Shown here: in pieces, positions 11,885 to 24,179 of the stretch | Position numbering within the stretch: the stretch's first letter is position 1 | Layout: every line of letters begins with the position of its first letter | NCBI GenBank assembly: GCA_032719365.1 | Contig: CM064873.1 | Coordinates: 34,077,742 to 34,141,741 of the forward strand | DNA from: Prinsepia uniflora | Lineage: Eukaryota > Streptophyta > Magnoliopsida > Rosales > Rosaceae | Reading direction: 5' to 3' | Length of the DNA stretch: 64,000 nucleotides | Notes under the pieces: generated by a model | What the model was told of the DNA's origin: nothing | Seen by the model: only the letters and a program-made list of their open reading frames with translations | Database searches by the model: none | Position numbers and translations under genes: made by a program

Positions 11885-14439
11885 GTACATTACAATATGT
11901 ATACTTACAGCGTGTCAGAAAAAGGATATGGCTATATTCTAAATAAGATATCCAGAGTGCGCAAATTTACGTGATGCCTCAGCTTTCATACAACCCCCAT
12001 CCGCGATCAACCTGTAGGGTGTTAAAACCAATAAAAAGTGTGAGTGGACAAAAAATAAAGGTTTGGAAAAACCATTTTCCAAAATCAATTATTAAACCCT
12101 CCATTTAATAAAGTTATGCATGCATTATACTTACAAATAAAACATGAATCTCAAAACACGTGCAGGAACCAGAAAATCAGAAATTCCAAAACCTGTCCCA
12201 CAGAAAGTCATACCAAATCTAAACCAAAGCAAACCTGCCAACACAACCACATCAAAATAACCAATCATATTAACTGAACACACCAACATACCATATTACC
12301 TAACCTCGATGCTTGTAATCTGTATCATCATATCAATGTGGACTACTGGTAGGCTAAGAGTACTCAGGAACTACGAAGTCGACGTTTGAATGTGGACCGG
12401 CTTAAGAAGTACGGAGTCCTAGACACGACATCTAAGTCACGGTCCCAGTCTCAGGAACTACAGAGCTTTACCTCGATGTCTGAGACTGCTCACAATATCG
12501 ATCCCAGGAACTACTGAACTTTACCTCGACGTCCGAGACCGTCCAATCAATCTAGCATCTTGAGGAGGGTCTCCATAACACATATCACATCATTACCATC
12601 GTCACACATCATCACAAGTACTGAGGAAACACAAGTTTATGTTAACAAAAATTCAAATCATAATTCCATATTTCAGCCTTAAGCCCAAAATCAAAGTTCA
12701 AGCAAAACCTCATAAAACGAGCCATTAAAATATTCATAAAATCATGTACGATCCCATTATACCAAACACTGTCAAAATCATATAAACATGTCATAATGCG
12801 GGTAAAACCATCTCCCAAAACTCAGTAAGGATCCAAAATATATTAAACTCTATTTCCTTACAAAACACGTTATTTAAATATTTCTTAAAAGTTTGTAAAA
12901 TTCCCAAAATCCACATAAATAGCACGTAAAGAACCATCAAGAAATTTTCATTATAAATCGTATAAAAACCGTATAAAAATGCATGCATAGAGTTAGGGAA
13001 ACAAAAGTCCACTTACACGTCCCGTCGCTCGCTCAAAACACGAGTCGTAAGCTAATCCGAGGGTCACTAACAATCCATATAAGTCCACACAATAACCCTC
13101 AAAAACCCCAAAACTGAAAACGCGTCCTGAATACGCTTCCCGAGCAGAAAAACCTCCAAAACACCAACCAAATGATCTCTGATCAACCTGAAACCACCAC
13201 CATTGGATTCAGAACGTAAGACCAATTTGACCTCAAAATTCATGCCCACGTGCCTACATGCGCTGGTCAAAGTTTGGTCAACGTTGATCAACGTCGATCA
13301 ATGCTAACGTCAGCCCTAGCTGGTGTCATCCCTGACATCTGACAATCCTAAAAACCTGCCACGTGTCATCACCTGACACGTGCCACGTGTTCCCGTCAAG
13401 GTCACCAAGATGTCATGCTGACGTTATCCTATGCCACGTCACTACTAACAAGCTCTGACAACATCTGACATGATGCCACGTGGTACCAACTTTGGTCTTC
13501 CATGTGGCCTGACATGATGACATCACATGTTAACATCATCATCGTCTACCTCCAGTCATGTCGACCCGGACCCCTGCAACGGGTCATTCGACCAAAAAGC
13601 CAACCTAGTTCTAACTTCGCCATTTCTCAACCTTTTTCTGCCATTTTTTCACCAAGCTACTCCTCTCCTACCCAGAAACAAATCAACAAGCTTCAAATCA
13701 AGAAAACGAACCTGAAATCGCATGCGCAAATTCAAATCCTCACAGACAAAGTTCCAACTCATCCCCCGGCTAGTTCACGCATCCAACATCTTAGATTCTT
13801 AGTCCTAGCACTCGCATGAACTTAATGAAAACGATGGGGACTAGAAAACTGAGTTTCCAAGTCTAAAATACAAAATCCAAAATCTAACCATGACGGGTTC
13901 ACGGGTATACCTGCTTCTTTAATTTCCCAAGCAGCCACCGTAGCTCCACAGTTCTCCACTGCCTCTCCCAGCCTCTTAGCCTCACTCTTCCCTCAAAACT
14001 GCAACAAAGGGTAAAGAGATGATCAAATGGTGTAAGGAGGGGTTTCAGGTTATGCAAATACAAAAAAAAAGGGGTTGTACAAGGAATAAGGATTAGTGAG
14101 TGAAGTGTCACTCATCCATTAAACATGGAAACAAATATCTTGGCCCACAAAATAACAGAAGTCATCCTGCCTCGTAAACCGTGTAATAGAAAAATTTACT
14201 AAGTCGATCCCTAATCCGTAAAAACAACATACCATGTCTAAAATTGACATGTCGCCTTCCTACGTAATCACAATCCCATTATCTATGCAATGGGCCTCGG
14301 TAAACATACAAATAACCTCGCAGGTCAAAAGTCAACATTTTTCCCTCTTTAGGGGCAAAATCGTCATTTTACCTCGACTAATCCAGGTTATTCTTGATAA
14401 TCTCCTAGTAATCCCGTGATTATGGGTCAAGTTATTACA
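11885..14439 (-). mobile_element. Minus-strand LTR, right terminus at 14439, left terminus uncertain
   Basis: Read on the minus strand it starts TGTAATAACTTGACCC at 14439 and runs through the usual blocks: the reduced-methionine-free U3 with AAATGACGATTTTGCCCC, the dyad relic GTGTCACTCATCC at about 14105, the ACGT-rich module (13290-13545), GTGAGTGGAC near 13010, TGCATGCA at about 12980 and 12113, the GTCGAGGTAAAG units, and the acceptor-like end near 11995-12015. The left end cannot be placed precisely because the usual GGGTC...TCA terminus is not clear. Whether this is a solo LTR or the 3' LTR of the element whose primer site lies at 14472 is undecided. Confidence 0.6.
13290..13545 (-). repeat. 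ACGT-rich LTR module (TGACGT, CACGTG cores)
   Basis: About 250 bp dense in TGACG, ACGTCA, CCACGTGT and CACGTGG cores. Clearly homologous blocks lie at 35735-36045 (same orientation) and 62688-62975 (opposite orientation), with weaker ones at about 41590-41750 and 58440-58515. CACGTG and TGACGT are the classical bHLH/bZIP core sites in plants; any binding here is inferred. Confidence 0.7.
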
Positions 14440-14471
14440 CATGATAATTTCAAGCACATATCATAACCCAA

Positions 14472-14483
14472 GCTCTGACACTA
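14472..14483 (-). other. Degenerate primer-binding site
   Basis: The plus strand reads GCTCTGACACTA, the reverse complement of TAGTGTCAGAGC, a decayed TGGTATCAGAGC. It sits two bases from the family A LTR end at 14486, which fits a minus-strand 5' LTR lying to its right. Confidence 0.65.
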
Positions 14484-14485
14484 AG

Positions 14486-15257
14486 TTAACGAGACCCAAC
14501 CCGAAAAATACCATATGTAGCATGCTCGGGTCTTGCTCCTACCTAACAGGTAACCTAAAGTACCAAATTTACCCTCGAACCCCGTTGGACAAGGGATCCT
14601 TGTATACTCATGAACTCATGCCTCCGCTCTGAAAATAACCTCGATTCTCATGCAACGGTCCTGGAGGGTTTCAAAATGAAGAAAAATGTGTGAGTGGACG
14701 AAAATAAAGGTTTTTAAAGCATAGTTCAAAATATATATATAGTTCTTCATTTTAGAAAAGCTCTGCATGCATCAAATTTACCAAAAATCACAAACTTGGA
14801 ATACGTGCAGTAATAAAAAAACTAGTAATTTCAGAAAACTATCCAATATAAACTCATATCAAGTATCAACGCAAATGTAACCATGCCAACATAACCATAT
14901 CAGACATATGGACCGAGTCACACGGAATCCATCAGGATTCCGAATCAACCAATCATATCGACTAACCCATCCTCGATGCCTGCAGGCTGAATCACAATAT
15001 CAAATATGTAGTGCTGGTAGGCCATTATCACTCGAGAAAATAGAGCCCCACTTTGGGCATCCAAGTGCCCAGGAAAACAGACCCCGCTCTGGATGCCCGA
15101 GTATCACCCAGGGAAACATATCCCAGCTATGGACATCTGAGTGTGGATCGACCCCAAGAAAATAGTACCTAGCTCCGGACGTCTAGGTACTAGTCCAAAT
15201 AACTATCTCAAGGAAATAGATCTCGACTTTAGAAGTCTGAGATACAACCAATCCACA
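14486..15257 (-). mobile_element. Family A minus-strand 5' LTR, 3' portion
   Basis: The LTR end (GGGTTGGGTCTCGTTAA on the minus strand) is next to the primer site at 14472-14483. It contains GTGAGTGGAC at about 14690, TGCATGCA at 14765 and decayed GTCGAGGTAAAG-type units at 15020-15250. The sequence stops at 15257, where a plus-strand family A solo LTR is inserted, and resumes at 54918; CCACA (15253-15257) and CCATA (54918-54922) are the two sides of the break. Confidence 0.75.
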
Positions 15258-16734
15258 TGTAACAACCCAGATCTCGAGGAAACGTGAATTGGAAAATTTA
15301 AGGAGAAAATGAAGATTTTGCCATTGGACAAGGTCAAAATGTTGACTTTTTAATTCGGACGCCGTTTGGGGGTTCCCAAAAGACCATTATTATGGTCTCG
15401 ATATCCTAAGTCCATAGACAGGTGGCACACCAAGAATTGGGGAAAGAACAGAAAAAATTGACCATTTTGCCCCTAAGTCAAAAAGTTGACTTTTCTTAGT
15501 TAAAGTCAAAGTGCTCACTTTTTACTGATACCTCGTATAGGTGATTCAAGAGGACCGTTACGAAGGTCTCAGACTCCCAAGTACGTTGGCAAGAGGCATG
15601 CCGAAAATAGAGTCCGATTGGATTCATTCTTGGTCTAAGATACGTAGGGGTGTTTTGGTAAATTGGTTCGATGGGTATTTTAGTAATTTTGTTTGAGATA
15701 TTTTCTAGAAGCCTATGAGATAGGGACAAGTGTCCCTTATCCCTTAATCCTTGTGCACCAACTTGGGTTATGTGTGTGTTCGTGTGTGTGTTTTAAGTAT
15801 TTTGTGTTGTGTTTTGTGCTGCACGGCCGAGAAGAAAAAAATGAGGAAGAAATGATGATGTAGAAGAACCAGAGAGGAAAATGAGAAAGGGATGGAGGAA
15901 AAGAGTATGTGTGACCTAAGAGAAGTGAGTTAGGAGGAGGAGGAGGCTGGTCGTGGACGGTGATAGAGAGAAAAACAAGGGACCATGAGGAATCTTTCGG
16001 GTCTGGGGTTGCTAGATTAGTTTTTTGTGAGGTAGCCTGAAACCAAGCTTAAGAACATATTCCTTAAGTTGTTACGACCCAAACAGAGTTCCTAGATGAA
16101 TTTTTGCACTTGGGGATCGTCCAGGTAGATCGGGTGCACTGTGGCCTTGAGTTCTTCGCGGGTCGAGCAATTTGGGTAAGTATTCCCTTGTTTTGATCAT
16201 ATAAATATCTTGTTGGGTTAGTGGGGAGTAGATTGGAAGAAAAATGAGTGAAAAAGAGTGAGAAACCAGCGATAAATAGCCGGGTCAAGTCACGGGTTGT
16301 ACGACCCATTTTGCAGGGAGTCTGGTATGAGAGACGATGAACATTGCATAAGTCCCTGACACTTTAGTAGGCGCGTGGCTCGCGCGCACAACCACTTTGG
16401 GCAGCACATGGCTTCCACGCACAACTACTTTGGACGACGCATGAGGGCGCGTAACGGCAGTTCTCGAGTTGACGTCAACACAAAAGTTTTAGTATTCAAT
16501 CGTACGAGTCCAACGATACAACTTTTGAGGCGATTATACATCGTCTTGGGGTTGTTTTAGGTGTTTGAAGGTTAATCGTTCGCCTTAAATCCGTTTAAAA
16601 ATCCCAAAAAAATTATGGGATTAAAATAAAAAAGATATTTGGAATGGTTTGTGACCTTTCAATGTGAATTATGGCAGGTTTTGAGGTTCCCAGAAATTAC
16701 GGAAAATCGTGCAAAGTGGAATTCGATGATTCGG

Positions 16735-16735
<1 letters not shown>

Positions 16736-16766
<31 letters not shown>
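16736..16766. repeat. (TG)n microsatellite
   Basis: About 15 TG units stand exactly where other LTRs carry the conserved GTGTGTGAGTGGAC motif, so the repeat appears to have grown from that motif and destroyed the GTGAGT core in this copy. Confidence 0.95.
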
Positions 16767-17257
16767 AATTTCTTTCCTTAAACTATTACGCATGTATACT
16801 TATATGATTTGAATGGTTTTCTATGTGATTTTGGCGATATTTGAGTGATTGGGATTTTCTATTGATTTTCAATGATTTTATGAATACTTTATTATTTTAT
16901 TGCACGTTTTACAAGGATTTCGGTAAAAAAATTTTGGGTACCGTTTTAATTGTGGTTGCATAACTTGGCTTGTGGCATGGAATAATGTGGTTTTTGAAAT
17001 ATTGTGATTTTCATATCATTTCTGGACGGTTTTGTGAAAGTAGCCTTAATGGTACGTTTTATGAGAAAGTGTGATATATGATATGATATGTTGTGTTTAA
17101 ATGTGATATTGAGTTGTGATATGAGTGTGAGGACTCGTGCCATGGAGGCATGGTTAGCAATCCCACATCGCCTAGGGGGATATGGGGGATGCGCCTTATA
17201 TGTGTGGGCGCACATCTATACAACAAGAGGCCTTTTGGGAGCTTACTAGCTTTGGAT

Positions 17258-17333
17258 TCCTGGGGAACTCCAAAGTTAAGCGAGTAGGGGCCGGTGCAAT
17301 AATAGGATGAGTGACCCATTGGGAAGTTGCACG
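17258..17333 (+). other. 5S rRNA-like segment inside the Cassandra 5' LTR
   Basis: The stretch contains AACTCC-AAGTTAAGCG (box A-like), AATAGGATGAGTGACCC (intermediate element-like) and TTGGGAAGTTGCACGTG (box C-like), in the order and spacing of the 3' two thirds of plant 5S rRNA. It is too diverged and incomplete to be a functional 5S gene, but the Pol III internal control region is recognisable. Confidence 0.88.
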
Positions 17334-17413
17334 TGAACTCCAAAGAACAAAACCTTGAGGGTTGGACCCAAATCGGACAATATCCTGTTAGAGAAGGTTG
17401 GGTCGTGACAATT

Positions 17414-17425
17414 TGGTATCAGAGC
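17414..17425 (+). other. Primer-binding site of the Cassandra element
   Basis: A perfect TGGTATCAGAGC three bases after the 5' LTR end. Confidence 0.92.
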
Positions 17426-17484
17426 CCAACCCCAGCCGGAATTGAGTGTACCAATGAAGACGCTGGGCCCCAAGGGAGTGCATT

Positions 17485-17616
17485 TGTGAGGACCTGTGAC
17501 ATGGAGACATGGTTAGCAATGCCACATCACCCGGGGGGATCTCGGGGATGCGCCTTATATTGTGTGGGCACACATCTATCCAAAAAGAGGCTTTTTGGGA
17601 GCTCACTACCTTTGGA
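17485..17616 (+). mobile_element. Truncated Cassandra 3' LTR
   Basis: About 130 bp matches the start of the 5' LTR through AGCTCACTACCTTTGGAT, then changes to family A sequence. A purine-rich stretch CCCCAAGGGAGTG just before it would be the polypurine tract. Confidence 0.85.
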
Positions 17617-17744
17617 TGTGAGTCTCAGACGTCGACGAGCTCGGGGCTCTGGTTCCTGAGAGTATTTTGTATGACTCGAACATCTAGCCTGACACGACCC
17701 ATCCCAATCCCCCTGGGATTATCGAGGGATGAGCCATGCTCCCA

Positions 17745-17763
17745 TCTGACAGCATCTGTCAAA
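17745..17763 (-). other. Leader hairpin, copy with an inverted base pair
   Basis: On the minus strand the arms are TTTGACAG and CTGTCAGA with a three-base loop. The pair next to the loop is G-C, where all other copies have C-G: both sides of the pair changed. Confidence 0.7.
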
Positions 17764-18559
17764 CAAGGGATAAATCAAACCCTCAGCCTGTTCGGGCCTT
17801 CCAGAGCCCGCCAAGATCGGTGGAGGAGTGTGATGTCTTGGTCTCTGCTACAGCCCGCATCCGTGATCAACCTGAAGGGCATTAAAACTATTTAAAAGTT
17901 GTGAATGGATGAAAATCAATAATTTAATAAAGCACATTTCATAAGGAAACATTTCTGTCCTTCACTAAAAAGTATGCATGCATCCGAAAACCAGTAATCA
18001 AATCATTTACATTAATTAAATCATTGGGGCCTTAGCTCAAAACCGTAAATCCAAACATATGTGGGAACTCAGCTCAAAACCATAGAATACCAAAATCCAT
18101 AAATCCCAATTCAAGTGGGCCACTACCCAAATCCATAAACACAGAAATACCATTTCATAAATCCAATAATTCATATTTAGCCAAATAACCATCCTCGGCA
18201 TCCCAGATGCCTAGCGTCCTAGACGCTTGACGTCCCAGACGTCATATCTCAAAGTCAAAGCAACGCGTGCTGCCTGTGGTTTCTCCAGGTCCATATCTCT
18301 GACATTCCAGATGTCTGACATCCTAGATGTTTAATCATAGCAATCCTGCTCCTGAGTCACTATACGGTACGGTCACTCCGTATAATGACCCCTCGCAGGC
18401 AATGAACCGTGACTTCTCCAATGTCCCAGACATCAGGAGGAGGCCATCCACATATCCTCATATCAAGATGGTATATGGAAAACGGTTTTATAAAGCCATT
18501 TCGAAAAATCTCAAAGGGCCCTGCCCGTAATTTCCATAAAACCATCACAAATCCATAAT

Positions 18560-18960
18560 TCCAAAACCATTTAGGGTTCCCGACCCGAAATCACGTTTAT
18601 GAAACTTAAGGTCCCAGACCCGAAATCAAATTTATAAAACACAATTGGACCTAATGCACCATTTCGTAAACCAACTGGCCCTCTAGCCTGATCATGCAAA
18701 CCTACTGGGTCCTCGGCCCGATGTAGTACTTAAATCCAAATCCATTTTATCCAAATCCATTTATGGGTCCCCGACCTGAAATTATATTCATAAAACATAA
18801 TTGGGCCTCATGCTCGATTTCGTAAACCAACTGGGCCCCATCACGATCATATAACTCAAATGGGTCTCAGTCCGATTTCATAAACCAACTGGGCCCCGGC
18901 CCGATCATGTAACTCAAATGGGTCTCATGCCCGAGTTCATATTTCCAAAATCAAAACCAG
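18560..18960 (-). repeat. Array of GGGC...GCCC mini-hairpin units
   Basis: Units of about 25-40 bp of the type ACTGGGCC-TCxxGCCCGATTTCATAAACCA are repeated with strong degeneration. Each has a short GGGYC/GRCCC inverted repeat around a four to six base loop. Confidence 0.75.
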
Positions 18961-20489
18961 TTCATCAAACCATCAATGAAACCACAAGCACGTATAACAC
19001 TGTATAAAGCCATAAACCTCGAAATACGTGCAAAATACGAAAAACCAATAATCACTATCATCATCATAGAAGTCACATATATAAAACATATAAAACATAT
19101 AAAATAGTTATGCATGCATCACAGTTTAGAAAACAATGTCCACTCACAGACTGTCCTACGCTGTCGCCTAGATACGCATGCCATAAGCCTTCCCGGGCTA
19201 AATCATCGTCCTCGGAATATCCGAACCTGTCCAAATCATACTAGAGGGTTACTAACCACTTCATTAACCTCTCATTAAAGCCCTGTAATTTTCCCAAATT
19301 TTTAAATATATTTAACATAGGCTTTAAACCTTCGCGCTGCCCAAAACATATTCAACACGAAACCAGTCCCAAAATATTTGTTACAACGCAAGAATGATTT
19401 CATATGTTGAACACGTGTCCCAAAAGTACCCCACGCGCCGTCCAACGGCGCTGCGCGTGGAGCCCACGCGGCGGCACTGTTCATCATATTCAACCTCGCT
19501 GAACCAGTTCGATTCGATCCAACTGTGCAACCGATCCGGTCCAACTGTGCAGCCAGTCCAACTGAACCGGTGTGACCGGTTCATGCCCATATCTTCTATG
19601 TTTTTGGTCCGTTTTCGTCCATTTTCATTCCTAAAACTTCATCTAATCATTCCTAATCGATTTATGATTTCAAAACATGAAAACCAAGCATCAAACTCAC
19701 CTTTCCGATCGATGTTTGAAATGGCCAACCTTCCCTTGCCGTGTTCTCATGCCTCCGGCCACCGTTGGCCTCCGTTCCAAACACACCAGCTTCCTTGCGA
19801 CCTCCAAAATACATTCCAAACATCAAAAGCATTCAATTAACTCTAAAACCCAATTCCCAAATTTGAATAACGAAAACTCACCATTCATGGCTTCGCCGGC
19901 CACCGTCCACGACAGCTCAACCCATGGCTACCATCTTAATCGTCTCACCTCACTCTCTCTTTTTCATTCACACACCAATCACTGATAATGGGGTTTGAAG
20001 GGGCTGTAAGGTTAGGGTTCACGGTTTAGAACCTTCATGGGTTCTTTGGAAGAAAATGTAGAAATGATCGATCAAGGGGGAAGGAAAAATACCCCACCGC
20101 GTGGGGGAATTGGCCAATCAGATAAGGGACAAGTGTCACTCTCTGATTGGTGCACCCATATTTCCAATCCAATCCAAACCTGCGACATGTCAGTTTCTCA
20201 GTTTGCATGAGTAGTGCCATAAAACGTTCTAGACCCATAACTTCTCCGTCTAACCTCCAATTTCGACGTGCCACCTGTCTACGTACTCGTAACGTCCCGA
20301 TCTACTTAACAGTCCTCGATCCTTGTATGTTTGACTCACAGAGTCAAAAGTCAACATTTTACCCAATTTCAAAGGCAAAACAGTCATTTTACACTGTCCA
20401 TTCGAATTCACTCAACTAATCCCTAATTAGTCACTCTAAATCCATAATTAATTAATATTTAATCCCGATATTCGGGACGGGTTATTACA

Positions 20490-20525
20490 ACCTACCCACC
20501 TTACAAAAATTTCGTCCTCGAAATT
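20490..20525 (-). other. Polypurine tract and pol-end relic
   Basis: On the minus strand, GGAATTTCGAGGACGAAAT then TTTTGTAAGGTGGGTAGGT, followed by the LTR start at 20489. Confidence 0.85.
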
Positions 20526-20800
20526 CCAACTAACCTAGTTCCACATCCACATCGTATAAAAACAAGCTGAGTCTCACCGTTAGGTTTAACATCACATGTA
20601 TACGTCTACACCCACTAACCAGTACCATACTTTTCTGTACCCAAACGTTCCATCACGAACCCACGTCGTACCGACTACACCCGAGCATGTCGAGTGACAT
20701 TGATTGCACGTTCCGACTTAATACCACCTGACAATTCTACCATTATGCTGACACATTCAGCTTGACAGTTCTTCTCAATCACCAATCCACTATGACATCT

Positions 20801-23194
20801 TAACAGGACCGCCCCCGAAGGGACATTGATAACCGTGCCCGGTCCTACTCTCGTCTGGAAAGTCGACTGAAGTTCCCAAATTACCCTCAGTACTTGCCAA
20901 ACAAGGGATAGCCACACACATACTCACTCATGCCTCCGCCTCTCGTTCAACCTCGATCAACTCGCCACGACCTGGAGGGTCAATAAAAACACAAAAGGTG
21001 TGAGTGGACAAAAATGAATCAAATTATAAAACAGTTACAGAAGACATTTCTACCCTCAACGTAAAACCAATGCATGCATTCGAAAATCATTTCACAATCC
21101 ATTTCATTTCCAACATAAGAAAACCGTGTATGAAATCAAAATCATTTTCCTTTTCTTAACCTTCGGGTCTTAGGCCGCAATCATAAACACAGGGCCTCAG
21201 CCCAAAATCATGAATCTAAATCCAAGTACACAACATAACCCAAAAGTCCATCAAACCACAACCGGGCCACTGCCCAACACATCTGAACATCGGAAAATCA
21301 ACAATAAATCACAAGTCAATCAATTTGCTGGATATCAATTACCAAGTCGTTAAACTCACATATGTCAGGCCTTCTCGGGATATCAACGAGTCTTTAAACT
21401 TAGATCATAATCAATAGGCCTCGGGGGGTATCACAATAACCGAGTCTTTAAACTCACGAGTCTTTAAACTCACGAGTCTTTAAACTCAATCCGGGTCTTT
21501 AAACCTAATCCGGGCCCGCCCCCGTCATCAATCAACCGGGTCTTTAAACCCAAAACATCATCCAGCAATAGTACCGGTTCTTTAAACCCAAAACCATTTG
21601 TAAATCACAACAAATCCAGAATCCATCGTAAACTAATTTCCCAAATCAAATCCGAGATCACACTTAATCAAAATGGAACTTATGTCCGAATTTCACATTC
21701 AAATTCCCAATCATATCCGTCATCCATTCCCGAATCCGAATTCGCAATAATGACTCCGTAAGCCGGCATCCGGAACCACCATTCCGAACCCAATCCGGAA
21801 ATCCACTTTCACGTTTCCGAAAACCGAAATCTCCTTCGTCAAAACCATTGTTATGAACTGGGCATCAAGCCCGAAGTCACTTTTTTTTTTCCAAAATCTG
21901 TTTTAAATCTTTGAAATCAAATCGTATTTCAAATCCCAAAGTCAAGTCATCAAAATCATGATCAAATCGCAAAATACTCGAAATCTCATAAAACGCGCAA
22001 ATCCGTAATAATCTCGAAATACGAGTCAAACCGTAAGTCATACTCACAATCATAATCCAAACATCCTTAAAACATGATACGCACAAATCACATAAAATCT
22101 TTCATCAAACCGTCATCAAAGCATATGTGAAACCATAGTCTCGAAATAAGTGCAATTACGCATTGCATATCAAAATAGGTATAAATACGAAAAATAATAA
22201 TTATCACAAGTCATAATCATAATCATAGAAATCATAGAACCATTTATGCATGCATTAAATTTTAGAAATCAAAGTCCACTCACACACCATCCATAACGCT
22301 TGTTTTCGCGCTGCACGTGTTTCCGTAATTTTCGACATTTTCCAGAAATCTCGAATCCTGTCCGAAAATCATTCTTCAGGGTCACTAAGGTCTCAAATAA
22401 CATCATACTAATTTCCCATAATTTTCCGGGAATTAAATATTAATTAAAAACGTAATATAAACCTTCGGACCCTCGAAACAATATCGAAACGGTGTCCGAT
22501 TAACTCGAAACCAACGCTAAAATGTTCATTACATTGTATAGGACTAAAGTCGTGTTAAACTCACCTCGAAAATTGTATAGGACCAATCTGTTCACTATGC
22601 ACTAAACACACTATCTCATAGTTTAAGTTTCCCACCACTACACATTGCTACTAATCCAATCTCTCAGTGACAATTGTCACTTGATTGTTAAACAAATCAC
22701 TTAACAACTTAAACAATTCTCACAGCAAACCACCACGGCTGAATTCAACCTGCACCATTGAAATTACTATTTTCCCCTTCCTTCACAAAATTACTAAAAT
22801 GCCCTTCCTCGTTCTAGAATCATAACTTACTCGTACGAAGTCCGATTTCAGGGTGCCGCCTGTCATTGTACTCCGGGCATCGAGACCTTCCTAACGGTCT
22901 TCGAATTACGTGAAAATTCCATGTTGTTTGAAAAGTCAACAGATTGCCCTTCTAAACCCAATTACTGAATTACCCTTGAACTTCCGAACATCATAACTTT
23001 TTCCTCGAATGTCGGAATCGGACGTGCCACCTGTCTATGAACTCGTGACGTCCCGAACTACGTCACAATCATTGGTCAAAGTCTGTTTGACCACTCGAGC
23101 AAAAGGTCAACCGTTCGCCCAATTTTCAGGGGCAAAATCGTCTTTTTCTGCAAATTTTCTAAATTTTCCTTTTCCGAAAGTCCGGGTTGTTACA
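20801..23194 (-). mobile_element. Family B solo LTR with target duplication CATCT
   Basis: The minus-strand start is TGTAACAACCCGGACTTTCGG at 23194 and the end GGGGGCGGTCCTGTTA at 20801. The 5-bp duplication CATCT flanks it at 20796-20800 and 23195-23199. There is no primer site or polypurine tract beside it, so it is a solo LTR. The last block (AGCAGG-type leader, TTGGCAAGTACTGAGGGTAATTTGGG) matches the end of the gag element LTR at 5950-6060. It contains paired TGCATGCA at about 21072 and 22247 and the donor/acceptor-like pair at 22283 and 20972. Confidence 0.93.
21420..21595 (-). repeat. Short tandem repeats with core GAGTCTTTAAACTCA / GGGTCTTTAAACCCA
   Basis: At least six units. Each is a near-palindrome of the form CGGGT-CTTTAA-ACCCG or CGAGT-CTTTAA-ACTCA, that is a small hairpin. 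It occupies the same place in this LTR as the GGGC-hairpin arrays in the family 1 LTRs. Confidence 0.85.
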
Positions 23195-24179
23195 CATCTG
23201 CTCCCACTAGGAGTCACCAACTATCCCTCATCAATCCACGTTGACACAACCAGCCAAACTGTCACCATTAGCCAGTCGCAAATTAATCTGGCATCTCTCC
23301 CACACCGAGAGTTATCAAATCTCATAGTTTCTCTGCATTTCTGGAATTTTACCACGTCAACTTCACACGTCCCAGAATGTCGGACTGAGCCAGCACTCAC
23401 GGCTCCATGGTCACAATTCGAGTCATCGACACACCCTGACTCACTCTAGAGTCGCACCAAGGTATCTTGTACCAAAATTTCCTCATAAATCCATGCCTCC
23501 ATTAGTGAGAATCACAAAGCAGCCACTCCACGCAAAGCAGCCCGTGGTTACACTAACCAACAACTCACTCAACCTGAGTATACATATACCAACATCTCAC
23601 TCCACCTGTGTGTAACTGGACCCCATTGAATTCCTGCCAGTAGTGATAACACATCTCCGCCCTAGGGTTCCACTAGCCATCTATGGCTCTGAACACCTGC
23701 TCATACGATCGCTGAACCGGTTAAAATCAATCTGGCCCAAAGCACATTATTTAATGTCCAGTTCATGTCCTCAAGCAATCGAATGATATCGGAACTAAGC
23801 CGACTACCAACACATTCATCCACGTACCACTAGTACATCCTATATACCGTCACCAAGCACCACTCAAGCCTGTCCAGTATCGATCCTCGTACAACGTACC
23901 CTGTACGTACATCCATCCACCAACCTGCCTACTACATAGTTCGTAGCTAATCACACTTCAATTCTGGAGTCCATCTGTCCAGTCCAGTACTAGATAGACC
24001 AAATACTCCAACTTATCATCCAACATGAGTCCCATGGTCACCCAACCAGCATCACAATGTATACTCTTAATCACATAATCCAATACTTACCAATCCGACT
24101 CACGCCCACCAAGACGTACCCATTCATGCCAAATGGGCATCCAATCTCACCCACGTTTACCAAGACGCACCAACCTGGA

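Larger units (their letters stand above)
17126..17616 (+). mobile_element. Cassandra-type TRIM retrotransposon, 3' LTR truncated
   Basis: The element has a 285-bp 5' LTR (17126-17410) that starts TGTGAGGACTCG and ends GGGTCGTGACA, then a primer site, an internal domain of only 74 bp, and a 3' LTR starting TGTGAGGACCTG at 17485. The LTR carries a 5S rRNA-derived segment, the hallmark of Cassandra TRIMs. Both LTRs share the blocks CATGGTTAGCAAT, CCACATC and GGGATGCGCCTTATAT. The 3' LTR is lost after about 17616, just before its 5S segment, so no target duplication can be checked. It encodes no protein and would depend on proteins of other elements. Confidence 0.9.
15258..17689 (+). mobile_element. 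Family A solo LTR, left portion (right portion 54447-54917)
   Basis: Starts TGTAACAACCCAGATCTCG. The early blocks match 3058 onward and the CGCGTGGCTCGCGCGC to GTTGACGTCAACA stretch matches 9835-9990. It carries a Cassandra element at 17126-17616 and is broken at 17689 by the minus-strand chimera that ends at 54446. With 54447-54917 it makes one LTR flanked by CCACA and CCATA. A duplicated 'CGTTACGAAGGTCTC...GGCAAGAGGCA' promoter block lies at 15370-15610. Confidence 0.75.
17690..20489 (-). mobile_element. Family 1 minus-strand 3' LTR of the chimeric element
   Basis: Left end TGACACGACCCATCCC; right end CGGGTTATTACA directly next to a polypurine tract, so this is the 3' LTR of the internal domain to its right. 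It is about 2.8 kb. The left 500 bp is very similar to 26584-27110. It contains the leader hairpin (17745-17763), TGCATGCA at 17972 and 19104, GTGAGTGGAC at about 19140, the GGGC-hairpin array 18560-18960, the CGCGTGG/CCACGCG stem at about 19453 and a dyad relic at about 20128. The left flank TAGCC and the flank at the other end of the chimera (GGTGG, 54447) do not match. Confidence 0.88.

Noticed and set aside
17258..17333. A 5S rRNA gene
   Set aside because: Only the 3' two thirds is recognisable, with many changes, and it lies inside a Cassandra LTR followed by a primer-binding site.
17327..17895. Overlapping open frames of 110 and 128 codons
   Set aside because: They cross the Cassandra LTR, its internal domain and two other LTRs; no shared reading frame or domain.
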